This document shows positions 11,606-24,510 of a stretch of 64,000 nt of DNA, one piece after another. Numbering within the stretch: the stretch's first letter is position 1; the number at the start of each line of letters is the position of its first letter. The DNA comes from Acanthochlamys bracteata. Its lineage: Eukaryota > Streptophyta > Magnoliopsida > Pandanales > Velloziaceae. The DNA lies in assembly GCA_019914995.1 (NCBI GenBank), contig CM034139.1, positions 5,868,461 to 5,932,460 of the forward strand, given 5' to 3'. Under the pieces are notes generated by a model. It had not been told where the DNA came from. It worked only from the letters and a program-made list of their open reading frames with translations, and made no database searches. The translations under genes were made by a program, and so were the position numbers.

Positions 11606-14600
11606 TGCTCACAAGAAGCTTGACAATCTTCTATAAGGACAAAAGGTGAGAAGTCGACATTCTAGAGGAGATGAGGTAAATAATTGTGAAGTTCTCTTTC
11701 TTGTACTTAGGAAGTTTTCTTTCCTAAATAGTATGTGCTTAGGGAAGTGGGATTAAGGCATTAACAATAAGAGCTTCATCATGCATATAACTGTTTCGAT
11801 GTGCATTATTGGCATAAAAGCATCTGAATTAGTGTGTAAAGTTGATTTCTTTCCTTGATTGTGTACAAAGCATGTTCACCACGTGAAGAACTCTTACAAT
11901 GAAGCTTCATTTGACAATTGTTTCACCATCCTTTCCTGCCCTTTTTTATACTATTGGACCATTTAAAATCGCAGTTGCTACTCATATCTATGCAAAACTT
12001 TTGAAGTACGAGAAACTGCTAGGAAAGGATCATTAATGCTGATTGTGGCATGTTTTTTAGTTTTGAACTAGAGGATATTTTTAAATAGAGAACATGCACT
12101 TTGAGTTTTTTGGCAAGTTGACCCTCACAAGGTGGTTTGCTAGTTTAGACTTTAGAGATGCATTTGAGAAATTTCCATTTGCACAGTAACTTAGCATAGA
12201 ATCTGATAAACATGCATATATATTAGGTTGTGTTCTTTGCTTGTAGAGATGTTGAGGATGAATCGCAAGTTTCATATTCTTTTGATACTTGCTGACTCCC
12301 TACAATGCTTCTCATCATAATGCCTTTTTTGTCGCTCTCCTGATGTTAGTGCTGTAGGGGACAAAGGCTTTATAAGTAGGACCATTATGCTTGCAGTGGA
12401 TGTTGAATTAGCTAATCCAATGGACGCTACATCTTCATGTTATTGCAATGTTGGTAAACATTTGCATACAAGGTTGCAACTTGTATGAGATACAAGTCTC
12501 TTGTGAAGGGCAATGTGAAGTACAGCATAGAATGAACCTCTTCATAGACCCATTGTTGTGGGAAGATGCATATAAGTTGGCATTGTGATGTTTGACTTAA
12601 TAGGATGGGGACCATAATGTGTATGTACACCCACATAGGTGGTTACTGTGTATTTTCATGCTGTCTCTCTGCTTTCTCTTAGTCGCAACTTTCAGCTAAG
12701 CAGGTAGTAATTCCGGACAAATTTGATAATTTCATTTAGCATTAGGATATTCTTCAACATAAAGAAATGCTACTTCGGTGCACCTTCATAAAAATCCTAT
12801 ATTAAATATGATACTATCAGTGGTTAGGAGCTTGAGTTTGTTTAATTTTTAGGCTGATATAAATTCCATGTAGAAAAGTGTACCTTGGACTTGGGCTGTT
12901 CTTCATATTCTTCTTTCCAGACTTTCTTCACTTGTATCCATCATTCAATTATTTCTTGCTCTGTTCTTGTTCTGAATGCAGTCTCAGTGTGACTCTTCTT
13001 TTAAGGATTACTTGCCACATTCCTGAGTTTTTTGAATTTTTAATAGACCTGCAAGTAAACTTCAGTGGATGTGTACTGATAGAGATGATTTTGAATTTGA
13101 AATTGCCTGGTGAAGGAGCCGCCATCTCTTATGCTAAAATGATTATTCTTTGATTGCAGGCAATTGGAACTCTGCTGCCACGTCGAAGTCTTCTGGAGCT
13201 CCTTCTGTAATGTAAGATAGTTTTCTATATCTAATAAAAGCTCGTGGAGATGATCGTTCCCGAGTTTGAAGAAGACGAAGCGTGAGAAGACAGTGGAAAC
13301 TTGGACATTCCACTCTGTGCCTGCAGTGCTCAAGCTTGGCTGGAGCATCTTGTGATCTTGTTTGAGATGCTTTCTGTACATAGTGCAGCTGGTGCATTAA
13401 GGCATGTGCGCGACTAGTGGTACCTTTTAACCCTCTTCCTGCAGCTTGCAAAAACAATTGAAGGTGATGTATAAGGACCAAAGACTCCTTGGATTATTTA
13501 GACTTGACTGACACATTGTCACAAATTGATTGAGATATTTTATTTTGGTGCAAGAGAATCTGTAGGTTATTGTGGTAAGTGTTCTCTGGCAGAGGCTACA
13601 ACCTCTGCTCTTTACATTCAATGCGATTGATCTAAGGAGATTGTACTCCGTGTATTGTGCTTTCCTTTCCTGTAAGGTAACCCGACAGACTTAGATGTTA
13701 GACCAAATCTGTAGCAAAGTTTGCCAATTTTTACTATCATATTTATTGGAGCTTTCGAGCAAATCTTCAACCTATGATATGTGCAATTTAGTCGTTTGTT
13801 TGTTCCAACGTATGCTGCAATTGACAAAGCAACCGTCCAGGTTGATTGATAGCTATTGATTGAGCCAATTTCCAGCTTAATGCTTCAATCGAACAATTTG
13901 GTTATTTGTTTGAATACAGCAGCGTCTATGAAAAGCAACTATCTATTCATTTACATAGTAGAATAAAGAAACCGTATGGTATTCCTGGCTCTCAATCTAA
14001 TCCTTTGTGTCAATAGCTGCAGATCCGACCAACATATTTACACTTACAAGAATGCTTTGAACAATACATTTTCTTTATTACACAGGCAAATACAAGATTT
14101 TGTTATATCAAATGCATTGGTTGTAAAGAGTCAATCATCAGAGAGAAACAGAGGAGCTAAAATACAGCCTTCATTTGAAAAAGCTGTGATTAGCACAGGA
14201 AACAATCTTATACATAACTCCCGGAGAGAGTTAAGACTGCAGTAGTTAGGGCCATTTTGGATAGCTGAAAAAGTAGAGCTTAAAAAACAGAAGTTTTTCA
14301 GAACGTATAATAATTCCATAGCGTATAATCCATTCATCCCCTCCTAACTTTAAAAAGTTTTACACAGAAGAAAGGTTTTTGGGCTTGAAAAGACCAAAAG
14401 CCCTTCCAAGAAGCCATGCCAAACATGGCCTAACATGAAACAACATCTTGGCTGCATCTGCTCCAGAGAATAGATGCTATCCTGACTTATCCAACTGATG
14501 TTATGGATGGCAATCAAATTCTGCGCTTCAAAAACTTGCTTCCAATGCTAGATCAATGTTTCCTTCGTCAAGGACGACAAAGAGCCCCTACTGCCCAATC

Positions 14601-14619
14601 CACTAATTGGTAAGTGGTA
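11606..14619. other. PMIR1 3' region and intergenic spacer
   Basis: No coding gene is supported. A candidate 3'-UTR intron of PMIR1 runs from a donor GATGAG|GTAAAT near 11675 to an acceptor TTGATTGCAG near 13159, with unique, non-repetitive sequence after it to about 13620. The part beyond about 13980 is the probable 3' tail of the minus-strand TRIAP1-like gene, interrupted by a small element at 14245-14433. Confidence 0.4.
14245..14433. mobile_element. Small MITE-like inverted-repeat element, about 190 bp
   Basis: The left end reads GTTAGGGCCATTTTGGATAG. The right end on the opposite strand reads GTTAGGCCATGTTTGGCATG. The two ends therefore pair over roughly 20 bases with a few gaps. I could not find a convincing target-site duplication. 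It lies just past the stop codon of the TRIAP1-like gene, probably in or near its 3' UTR. Confidence 0.4.
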
Positions 14620-15742
14620 TCATTTATTTGAACCTTTATCTGGGCTAGCATGGTCTGTAGAGTCTGCATCTTCCATTAATAATGGTCTTAAATGCTTATC
14701 ATCCAAATGTTGCTGCACAAAGCTAAATACAGTGATTAAAAGAATTATAGCGCGAACATATTAAAATGCTTCTATTTTTTTTCATACGTCGGTGGTACAA
14801 CTAGTGAGCAATACTAATAATAGATCTATGTGCCTTTATGTACTCAGTTATCTTGTTAGAGATAAGAGAATAGTTACAATTTTCACGTCATCAAAAGCAA
14901 ATTGCAGTGCAGAGATATGCCGCATATTCATGTTTAAGTCATTCATGCATACTGAGCTTCGATTCACAAGTATCCAACAACCATATGAAAGAAATGCACA
15001 TACATATTGAATAATAAGAAATGTCAAATAACCAGAGGAAAAAGTTTCCCTAATGAGGTTGCCAGTAAAACAACACAACTAGCTCACTATGAATCTATCG
15101 ACAGACTTATCCTCTTGTATAATACTACACTTGAACTGCACAACTGTCTGCCTCTGAGGCTAGCTTCTCTAGTACTAAAGTCTTGAAACAAACAGTTACA
15201 TGGACCAGACAAAATATTACCACTTTTAAAGAAGTTCCTATACTTGCATTTGCATTCAGGATCAAATAACGGGCCAGCTAATTCATTTCAGAGGTAAGTC
15301 TACAACATTTGTGTTTCTCTCACTGTTAGATTGTTCTTAGCACGTATATAAATTGCAGAGTAAAAGAGAACCAAATTAGAAATGAAAAAATAACAGAGAA
15401 CCAAAAAGGAGAAAAACCCAAATTGCAAGAGAGGAAATTGGCCATACAGTAAGGCAAGCGCGATACTTTTCCCACTCGGCCGAGCAACAGTTTTCGTCCC
15501 ACTGCCCCTTCGAGAACTTCTCCGCATACCACCTTCCGAAACAATTAATCTCAGAGCTTCAATCATTAAAACTTTTTGAAGGAAAAAAGAAAAAGAATAA
15601 AATAGAAAGCAAAATTTTGAAATTCAATTAGAAGTTACTAAAATTTGAACCTATTGAAGCAGTCATGGTAAGCTGCTCTGAGCTCCGCGCAAGCCGACGC
15701 CGGCGAATTCAAAGAACCTCTCCATTTTTTGTCTCCGCTCAT
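14620..15742 (-). CDS. TRIAP1: TRIAP1/Mdm35-family twin CX9C mitochondrial protein
   Basis: Three small exons on the minus strand, 15651-15742, 15448-15532 and 14620-14712, join in frame to 89 residues. This is the UPF0203 family: soluble intermembrane-space proteins imported by oxidative folding that, in yeast and human, escort PRELI/Ups lipid-transfer proteins. The twin CX9C signature is exact: Cys18-x9-Cys28 (CAELRAAYHDC) and a second pair separated by nine residues in SAEWEKYRA. Other family hallmarks are FNRWYAEKFSKGQWDE and HLDDKHL. The C-terminal tail (after about residue 70) is acidic and variable. Each exon is too short to stand out alone. Introns are GT-AG. Site II-like GGGCC elements lie upstream near 15853-15900. 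Confidence 0.88.
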
Positions 15743-16431
15743 CTCCGCTGCGTGGGGCGGCTGCACAACGGCGCTTCAGAAGTTAGCAGTTATTTTCTTT
15801 TTTGTTTTCATTTTAACAGTACAGAATTTACTTATTAACCAAGACATCTTTAATGGGCCTTATATTTGGACTCCATTAATAGCCTACTGCGCAATGGCCC
15901 GCAAGGTAGGTGTCTGTTGCAAACGGTGCGACTTTGGATTCGTGGGTATCTAATAAGTTGAATTACTTACAAACAATTCCCTTTTAAATTAACAACTAAC
16001 TTTTTCATACCAAATTTGATCAAAACTCATTTTGTTTATTTCAATTTCCTTCGAAATAAAATAAAAAAAATATTTTTTAATTCATTTTTGGTAAAAACAT
16101 AATGTTACAAACTCAATTTTGTAAAATTAAAATATACTGTAATTACAATTCTTATTATCTGTAGTTTGTAATCCTGTGTGCTCTGCAAAATAAAACAAGC
16201 GCACAGGCTTTAACCACTTGATCAAACAACTGATCAGACCTTATTCTATAGGTATGAAAGTATAAAAATCATGCATAAATTTGGTTCAAGCTGATAAAAG
16301 ATGGAAGAAAATGGTTGCGGAGTGATTCCTGCAGCAGTTGGAAAATTTGGATCATCTGAAAGTCCACCAAGCAACAAATGAAGCTCTTCTTATTGTTCAT
16401 GTTGTTCTTCTTCTTCTTACCGCTTCTGCTG
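15743..16431. other. Intergenic spacer, TRIAP1-like promoter side
   Basis: The first 160 bp are balanced and contain ATGGGCCTTA and ATGGCCCGC strings, possible site II elements of the minus-strand gene. The rest is AT-rich without a supported gene. Confidence 0.4.
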
Positions 16432-16783
16432 CTACTGCTGTTTAATTTGTCGCCCACTCTTGATGGAGTTCATCTTTTCTAGTTCCAGTGCAGCCCTGAA
16501 CCGTGCAATGAACACGTCGGCTTTGTTGTTCACGATCAGGGCTTGGGCAGAACCCTGCCGGTGTTGTTTCTTCTCTGCTTTCATTAGTAAGGCTCTCTTT
16601 CATAAATGCAGGCTGCGGTGGTGATGCGGGAGGCGGTAGTTGTGGTGTTGGTGATGGCGGGGGAAAATATTCAAGTGCATTCATGCGGGTTGCTGCTTCT
16701 CTCGAATCAAAGTAGTAACGACTCAGTGGGTATATATCCAGCACTTCAACGGCACCGTTGCCTCCAAGGATTTCATCTTCCAT
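16432..16783 (-). pseudogene. DUF761-type protein gene, interrupted by a frameshift
   Basis: The minus strand begins MEDEILGGNGAVEVLDIYPL, passes a Pro-rich linker (FPPPSPTPQLPPPASPP) and reaches AFMKESLTNESREE in one frame. The conserved C-terminal DUF761 motif follows, but in another frame: ALIVNNKADVFIARFRAAL continuing ELEKMNSIKSG, stopping at 16432. The second frame has a stop just upstream, so it cannot start independently. A single-base indel around 16560-16580 (the AGAGAAGAAACAA stretch) would explain this. DUF761 proteins are small plant proteins of unknown role, some in stress or meristem contexts. It could be a real pseudogene or an assembly error. Upstream exons, if any, were not found. 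Confidence 0.65.
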
Positions 16784-17657
16784 ACCGAAATTAACCGCAA
16801 GCAATCACGAAATGTTTGCTCTTGCATTAGAGTACACATACAGGAAAAGTTTGTTCCAAATATTCTCCTGGCATCCCTTCAGCTTTTTCAGTCTCTAGTA
16901 AATGCACGTTTGTCACATCATTTCATTTGATCATTTTATTTAATTTTTATAAAATTTCTTTATTATTTTAAAATTTTAAATATACATTATAAATTAATTT
17001 TTAAAAATAATATTTAATAAAAGTAATCTTAAAATAAATTCATTTTAATTTTTAATTTGCAAACACTACCGAACGCACTCCTAAAGACATTCCATCAAAT
17101 ACATATCCACATTCAAACCCTCCTGTCTGTCTGTAGCTCTCTATAAAACTAACATGCCAGTCAATAATGAGTAAAGTGAAACGCAAATTAGAATTAGAAA
17201 AGATAAAAGAAAATTTCAGCTCCACCTCTACAATGTACATACGGCAGCAATCCTTTCGTCACACTATCACCTTAACTGAACTGCTTCAACATTCCACCAC
17301 ATAAAGAGATTAGTTTTTCAAAAAGATTGTATTGATAGTGTATAAGCATCCACTCATCAGTCTGACTATCCGAGAAAATGGCAGAAAACAAATTTTAACA
17401 AAATTTGATATTGCTGCTACACAGTTAAGACCCAAAGAAAAGATTCTCAAGCTCAAGAAAAACCATGAATACAAAAATAACAAAGGCAAGCCTCCCCAAC
17501 AAAAAAATCTTCAATGCACTACAGGATTGTGCTAGGGGTGTTTCGAATCCCTCAGTAGAAGAATTGCACTCTTAACAAGAAAAAAACTGGTAGTATATCT
17601 CCGTGGACCTCAGTGTTATTGATGACAAAGACATAAACTAACTGCGCTCTTCAATGG
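16784..17657. other. Spacer and 3' end of the eIF5B gene
   Basis: An AT-rich stretch at 16920-17050 may be a degraded MITE. The part from about 17250 to 17657 is the probable 3' UTR of the minus-strand eIF5B gene. No gene is supported. Confidence 0.4.
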
Positions 17658-20600
17658 TTACGGTATCTTGAAAATTTGCTTCAGCCTTACAACGAGTTTC
17701 CAATCTTCAATAGACAAGTCATCCTACACAAAAGCATACTTGTTCAGAATCGAAGATGGGATATAAATAAGCTTGCTCACAAGCAAAACATGAATAAGTA
17801 CAGACCCCCCTAGCTTAGTAAGTTAGAAACCTGATGAACATTCTGGCAAAACTCTTACCCTATAATTGGCCTTAAGGACATCAATTGAATTTCTTGAGAT
17901 GTGACTGACAAGCTCATCATCCATATCAAAATGTCTACCAAAAATTTTTCCTTGTTCGTCGGGATTCGTTCCAATTATCTGTGGACATACAATAATATTA
18001 AGAAGGTAATTCACCATAGCATGTGATACCGCAAAAAGAAATTTTTTCTAACCTTGATAGCAACCTTCTCTCCTTTCGTGGCCATATCAACTGGTTTGTG
18101 GTTAATCTCAATAGATGCTACCTTTCCTATATCAATGAACTCTCTACTAGGTATGCAAATAGGTGTTCCAATCTGAAATAAGTTGCAATTTCAGAAACAA
18201 AGAAAGAGTTAGACTAAAACCACGCAGCACAGAAATAAGGTGCTTAACAGACAAGGCATGTACTGAATGGCAGCCAATTCTACCTGATAAGAGTTCCAAC
18301 TAAAAATTAATGGTGCCAAAATTAAGGACTTGGATGAAGATAAAAGGAGAATAAATACCTTGGCAATGCCTTCAAGAATATCAACTCCTAGAACAATCGG
18401 ATCTTTCTTGTTGAAAACACAATTTGGCATGATTTTCAAGACACAAGGAAACACAGCTTCATCTGCGGACGACTTTTTCTTTTCTTCCTTCAAATTGTTA
18501 AGGTAAGCCTTAAATTGGTCAAAAAGGTGATATATGATGTCTGCAACAAAAATCTTCACACCAGACTCTTTAGCCATCTGTTCGGCATCAGGCATCACTT
18601 TGACATCAAAAGCCAATATCGTCGCATACTCTTTCTTCTTCTCTAGCATTACACTAGCCTTCATCACATCTATCTTGTGCACAGGACCTATGCTACAATC
18701 TGCAATTGGTATGTTCACAGCAGGGCTCTTTAGAAATTCTATGAGTGCTTCCAGTGAACCTAGGGTTGAAGCCTGCACATAAACACCCTCAGGGCTTTTG
18801 CCAATTCGATTCATAACTCTCTCTATATCTTGAACTGCAGCTCGCTTGATTTCTTCCAAATCATCATCACGTTCAACCACATAAAGGGAAGAGCCAGCAA
18901 TTGCATGTTCAAGCCCCTGTAACAAGACATTAATGAGAACAAACAGGTAAAATGCTTTTGTTACAAACATAAACAAATTAGTAGTATGATATGCAACATA
19001 AAACCACATTGTTCATTAATTACCTGTGCGGAAATTTTCACACCTTGTGCAGCTTTGATTTCCTTGTGATGGAGGTAGGATCCCTGAAATCAGATAAATA
19101 TATGTGCATCACCACCAATGTAAAGCACTGTGACACTACACTTACAAGTAAATTGACATACTTTCACATTTCAATAACTTCATCACAACATCAATTAAAA
19201 ATAGTAAATGTTTTAATAACTTCTTCAAGCATTTCACAGGCACTGTACAAGCGCAAAAGATAAAGAGCATATGGCACTGTACGTGCAACTAAACAAGCAT
19301 GCAGCTCCTGAACTAGAGAGGATCATTCTTTCTCTATTTCCTATTACGCCTTGTCATCAAGTTAAGCATCACATAATGTACTTTAAAAAAGCATTTATAC
19401 TTCCTATTTCTGAGGGTGGGATAAAAGATAAAGCTGACTATTGATCAAAATAAGAGTTTGAGCTTACGTAATGTAATTAATTGCTGATCATCATTTAAAT
19501 AAAAAATAAGGAAAAAAAAGCTTTGACAAAAATAAGGGCACCATTTCTTATTAAAGCTCGCCAACCGTCAGGATCAAATTTCAACAAAAATTAATAATGT
19601 CTGAGAAATAAAAATATATAGCTTATACCTTTACTCGGAGCTCCTTCATTGGGTGAGGAGTCAGCAGAGCTCTGATATTAGTCACAATTGGCCCCTAAAT
19701 ACAAAAATTACAACATAGAGGATTAGGAACCTATACAGGTTAGGCAACAACAGGAGGAACACTCAACAACAAGCTAAGAACTATGACCTGCATCCCAGAA
19801 ACAACTATCTGGTCCCCTTCATGAAGAACACCATTGACAAGCACCACATCAATGGTTGTTCCAAAACCTTCAACAACTTTAACTTCCAAAACAGTACACT
19901 GCATCACATTTTTTAAATCAGAAATAAAATAAGGTTAATACAGATATTCCAATACAAATTTGCCTATAACTCAAAATGGTAGGAGGTTCATTTGTTTATG
20001 TAACAAGTCTATCTAGTAGCATAATGGAAAAGGCAAGTACATCCTACGAAACACATAGCGCACTTAGAACAAGTTTATGCAAAGATAAGCACCTGCACTT
20101 CATCCACATAAGTGAGCTTATCCACCATTGTCTTCTGAGCCCGTTGTATTAACAACAGAAGGAGATCTGGTATGCCTTCGCCACTGTGTGCCATTAAACC
20201 CATCACAACATAAAATGGGAATAAGCCAAAGAACAATTATCATCTGTAAAAAGCATTTAATAAAAAATAATGTAAAATTGAAATGTTTATACCTATGTGC
20301 ACTAGTAGGGACAATGTTAAAAGTTTCTCCCATCTCCTTATTTTTGAAATACAGAGCAGTATTCAACCCTTGCTCCATGAACTCAGTTTTAATCTATAAA
20401 AGACAATTTATGTACATATATAATAGCCAGAAAGAAGCAGCTGGTCTGTATACCTAGCTAAAAGATTACGTATATACCTGCTTAACCCTCGACTCAAACT
20501 CCATTTTCACATCCTTTGATTGCTTATTGAAGGTTTTTAAAAACGGAGCATCTCTGTGTGCATTCCACCCATAAAGCCGGTCCACCTTAGAGAATTCAAT

Positions 20601-23254
20601 AAATTAGAGCAAGAATAAAATGAGGAAAACAACCAAGAGAATCATATGATCGAATGGAAACCCACCTTATTTAGAGCAACAATAAACTCTATATCACGTT
20701 TTTTCAAGAGGTTGAGAGATTCTATAGTCTGTGGTTCAAGCCCATGCATAATATCAACGACTAAAATAGCAACATCACACAAGCTTGACCCTCTAGAGCG
20801 CAAGTTGCTGAAAGATTCATGTCCTGGCGTATCAATGACAAGAAGACCAGGAACGTCAATTTTGGCATCAGCTTTTAGCTCCTTAGTCCTCTCTCTGATG
20901 TAATCAGTTGGGAAATATGTTGCTCCAATCTGTTGGGTAATACCCCCAGCTTCACCCTCTTGTACAGAAGTGCGTCTAATGCAATCCAGCAGCTTTGTCT
21001 TCCCCGTATCTACATGACCAAGAATGCAACAAATAGGTGATCGAAGTTCAAATTCTTGTGAAGGTTGCTTAGAGGCCTTGGAGATTTCTTCTTTGGGTGT
21101 ATTATGGAGTGGTTTAGTTGCAGCACCATTTTCCCTTCCCTCAGCTTTCTTCACAAGGCTCGCCTGAGCATTAGCAGAAGTAGGAGTCTTCCTTGCCACA
21201 GCCTTGAGCTCCTCCTCCTCCTCCACTTCTTCCTCAGAAAATCCATTCTTATCAGGCAATCTGATAGCATAATCATCCAAGCTCTTCGCATCCCATTCTT
21301 CATCATCTTCTTCCTCCTCCATTGCTTGTGTTTCTTCAACCTCCTTGTCTTCTTCGACCTTGTTTTTCTCTTCATCAGCTTGAGAAGGGGCTTCCACTAC
21401 GTCCAGTACCTCCTCTGTCGCGTCTTCTGGTTCCTCTGCTTCAGCGTCTTTGGGCACTTCATTATCCACCTTCTCAGTTCCTCCTGCTTTCTGTTGAGTA
21501 GGTTTGTTCTTCTTGCTTGAATAAATAGGCCTCTTCTTAGAGGTTGCTGCCTCCACATTTCCATCAAGCACTGGAACTTCGCTCTGACCTAAAAATTGCC
21601 TCCTCATTGCCTCAAGCCTCTTAGCTTCCTCTTTTTGCTTTCCAGTAAGGAGTTTGCCCTCCTGCTTCTTCTTCAGCATCTTCTCCTTCTCTCTCTCCTT
21701 CTTCAGTCTCTTCTTCTCCTCTGCAATGCGCTCCTCTTCCTCCCTCTTCTTCCGTTCCTCCTCCTCCTTCCTAATCCTCTCCTCTTCCTCTCTCTTCTTC
21801 CGTTCTTCCATCTCCCTCCTCTTCGCTAATTGCTCCTGCATAGCTAATACATGCTTTGGTAATGGTTTTCCCTTCTTACCCTCAGCTGCCTTGGGCTTCA
21901 CTTCCTCCTCCTCTACAGTTGCATCCTCTTGCTTTGCAGCTGCAGCAGCAGCCTTCTTCTCCTTCTCCTTTTCCTTCTTCTTCTTTTTCTTCTTTGCAGC
22001 TGCTGACTCAGTACCACCCCCCTCCTCCTCCTTCCCTTCTGCTTCAGCCTGTTCATGCACAGATTCATTAGGGGCTGACACCATGGGTGGGGCTGGCTCA
22101 GCAGATGGCGGCCCTTCGAGCCCAGCAAGTATCTTGTCCAATTCCTCCTCCTCAGCTGCACTCCGTGTACTCTTCTTCTTTTTCTTCTGCTGCTTCTTCT
22201 GTCCAGCAACATCCTTCATTTCTTTACTAGCATCCTCTTCTTCAGCAACCGCAGAGTTAGACTCCTGTGTCTGCCGCTGCACCTTAGGCTCAGAAACCTG
22301 AACAAGCAATTCCTCCAAATCACCGTCTTCCATCTCAGGCTTGGCACCTTTCTTCTTCTTTTTCTTCTTATCAGTCTTCTTAAATACTCCTTCAAACTCA
22401 TCTCCTGCACCATCTTCTTCTCCCTCCGCGAGTGAAGCAGCAGAACTCTCTTGCACAGGAGTCTTCTCTTCTGCAAGATGCTCAAGCAACTCATCAATGT
22501 CCTCATCTCCCTTGTCAGGTTTCCCACCCTTCTTCTTCTTTTTCTTCTTATCCGTCTTCTTAAACATACCTTCAAACTCATCTGCCTCACCATACTGCTC
22601 CGCCTCCACGGAATTCTGTTCTTGCAATTGATCAGCAATCTCATCAACATCCTCAGTTTCCTTCTCACTAACCTTCCCACCCTTCTTCTTCTTCTTTTTA
22701 TCAGATTTCTTACACAAACCTTGAAATTCATCAATGTCATCATCCTGTTCAACATCATCCGCCAGAGAACTCGAATTCTTCTCAGAAACTCCATCAGTAA
22801 ACTCATCGCGATCTTCCTTCTCCTTCTCAACAACCTTCCCACCCTTCTTCTTCTTCTTCTTATCAGTTTTCTTAAATATACCTTCGAACTCATCCTCTTC
22901 TGCATCGTTCTCTGCAGCTGCAGTCACCAGGCCTTCAGCATCATCATCGAGTGAACCGAGTGCGCTGAACGCACTCACGCCTCCACCTTTCTTCGACTTG
23001 GACGACTTCTTCTTCCCGGAAAACATGAGAGATGGCTCTTTATCATCGCCGTTGATGGCAGCAGCAATAGGATCGATGCTGTCAGCATCATCATCTTTGT
23101 TATTTTTGCCTTTCTGGTTATTGTTATTCTTCTTACCCTTCCTCGAAGCGGTAGTAGCAGCGTGGCTGTTCTCTTGGTCGGCGGTGGAAGCAATATCTCC
23201 GGTTGGGATGGAGTACTCGTCGTCGTCGATCGTCACCATCTTCTTCCTCCCCAT
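17658..23254 (-). CDS. EIF5B: Eukaryotic translation initiation factor 5B (eIF5B)
   Basis: Eleven coding exons on the minus strand: 20666-23254, 20478-20585, 20293-20393, 20093-20183, 19788-19898, 19629-19694, 19024-19083, 18359-18916, 18053-18172, 17859-17978 and 17658-17723, giving 1329 residues. eIF5B is the IF2-like GTPase that joins the 60S subunit to the initiating 40S. The G domain starts at about residue 740: P-loop GHVDTGKT at 746-753, switch 2 DTPGHE at 808-813, and NKVD at 862-865, split exactly by intron 1. The eIF5B-type P-loop (DTGKT instead of DHGKT) separates it from organellar IF2. The 740-residue N-terminus is charged, with four copies of a [17 protein letters not shown] motif and a Glu/Arg/Lys coiled-coil stretch. 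All splice sites are GT-AG. The C-terminal barrel and helix domains are present. Confidence 0.95.
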
Positions 23255-24510
23255 CTCCTCCTCCTCCTCCTCCTCCGATTTCGATCCGAATTTTTATCGA
23301 CTTAGAGATCGACAGATTGAATTGATCGATCGAATCGCGAGGTCCGCGATTGAGAAGATTGATTGAAGAACGGGATCAAAAAAAGAGAAGATAAACCTTG
23401 CAAGAGAGAAGAAAGACGTCGGCAGTGCTAATCATCGAGGGAGTTTATCGTCTGCGGGTTTCCTGAGAAGTCCGTAGAGCTCTCGATCGATTTTGGGGTT
23501 TCTAATTTTTTAGGGCAGCATAAATATTACTTTGCTCTATTTTGTTGATTTCCTAAACCTCTAATTAATTTTTAATTAAATTGGAGTCCGGTAGTTAAGT
23601 TCGATATAAGTTTTGTATTGTAAAAATTTTGGTTAGAATTGATTTGTTAAGATCGTTAAAAATGAATATGAATATGAATTTTGTTTAGCAGCTACTAAAA
23701 ATTCCTTTTTAGTGCTGCGATTTACTTGATTTACCCTAAGAATTATTTGTCAAATCCTAATGCGATTCTGTAGAGCTGCTGAATAGAAACTAAAAAGAGA
23801 TTTACTTGCTTAAAAATAATTTTAAAAATTAAATTATAAAATTAAATTTATAAAATAATAAAAATTAATTAAAATAAATTGTTGCTAAAATAAATTACTT
23901 TCGGAGTCTCATACAGTGATGTAAGTAAGACCTAACGGTCTCCACATACAACGAAGAGGGCATATTTTAAGCGTACCTAAAGTGAACTTTGCAAAGTCAA
24001 AAATTTGAAATAGAGTTTTTGAAAAGAATGTGTTAAAATTGAAATTTACATTTCAATTAGTTTTGAAGTGAATTTAAAATAAACTTTAACTTTTATATTT
24101 TAATTATATTTTGAAGCAAGTTGAAAATAAAATTTAATTTTTAAAATATAATTCTCACTTCAACATATATTTAAAACATATAAACTAAGTAGAATTTCAT
24201 TTCTGACAGAAAAGATTAAAATTTCAAGGCATCTCAAACACGCCTGTACTGTTTGCGTTCTTTCGTGAATAACATATGCACCAAATACGTGTCAATCTAC
24301 ATCAAGAAGAGCTCGGAGTAATAAGGTGTTCATTGTTCTACAACTTTTCTAGATAAAGGGACTCAACATAGACCGCCCCTGAAATTTACAACAGATCTTA
24401 ACCTTAGGGCACGAATTTGTAGACTTGAATCGCTTCTTAGGTTTTTAAGTTGTATCCATCAAGAATCCCTTCTGAATTTGTGTGATGGATGCGGTAGGAC
24501 TCTTATCAAA
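23255..24510. other. eIF5B leader and AT-rich spacer
   Basis: The first ~200 bp are the GAGGAGGA-rich and GATCGATC-containing 5' leader of eIF5B. From 23520 to 24260 the sequence is AT-rich. The string CTCAAACACGCCTG at 24234-24247 looks like the end of a MITE, but the opposite end is not clear. The last part is the KRR1 3' tail. Confidence 0.4.

Noticed and set aside
15300-15566. Minus-strand frame MIEALRLIVSEGGMRRSSRRG as a separate gene
   Set aside because: It is a shifted reading of intron sequence plus exon 2 of the TRIAP1-like gene; the correct frame there gives WYAEKFSKGQWDE.
21065-22954. Long plus-strand frames rich in Phe/Ser/Leu opposite eIF5B
   Set aside because: They are the reverse complement of the Lys/Glu-rich eIF5B coding exon; low-complexity codons leave the other strand open by chance.
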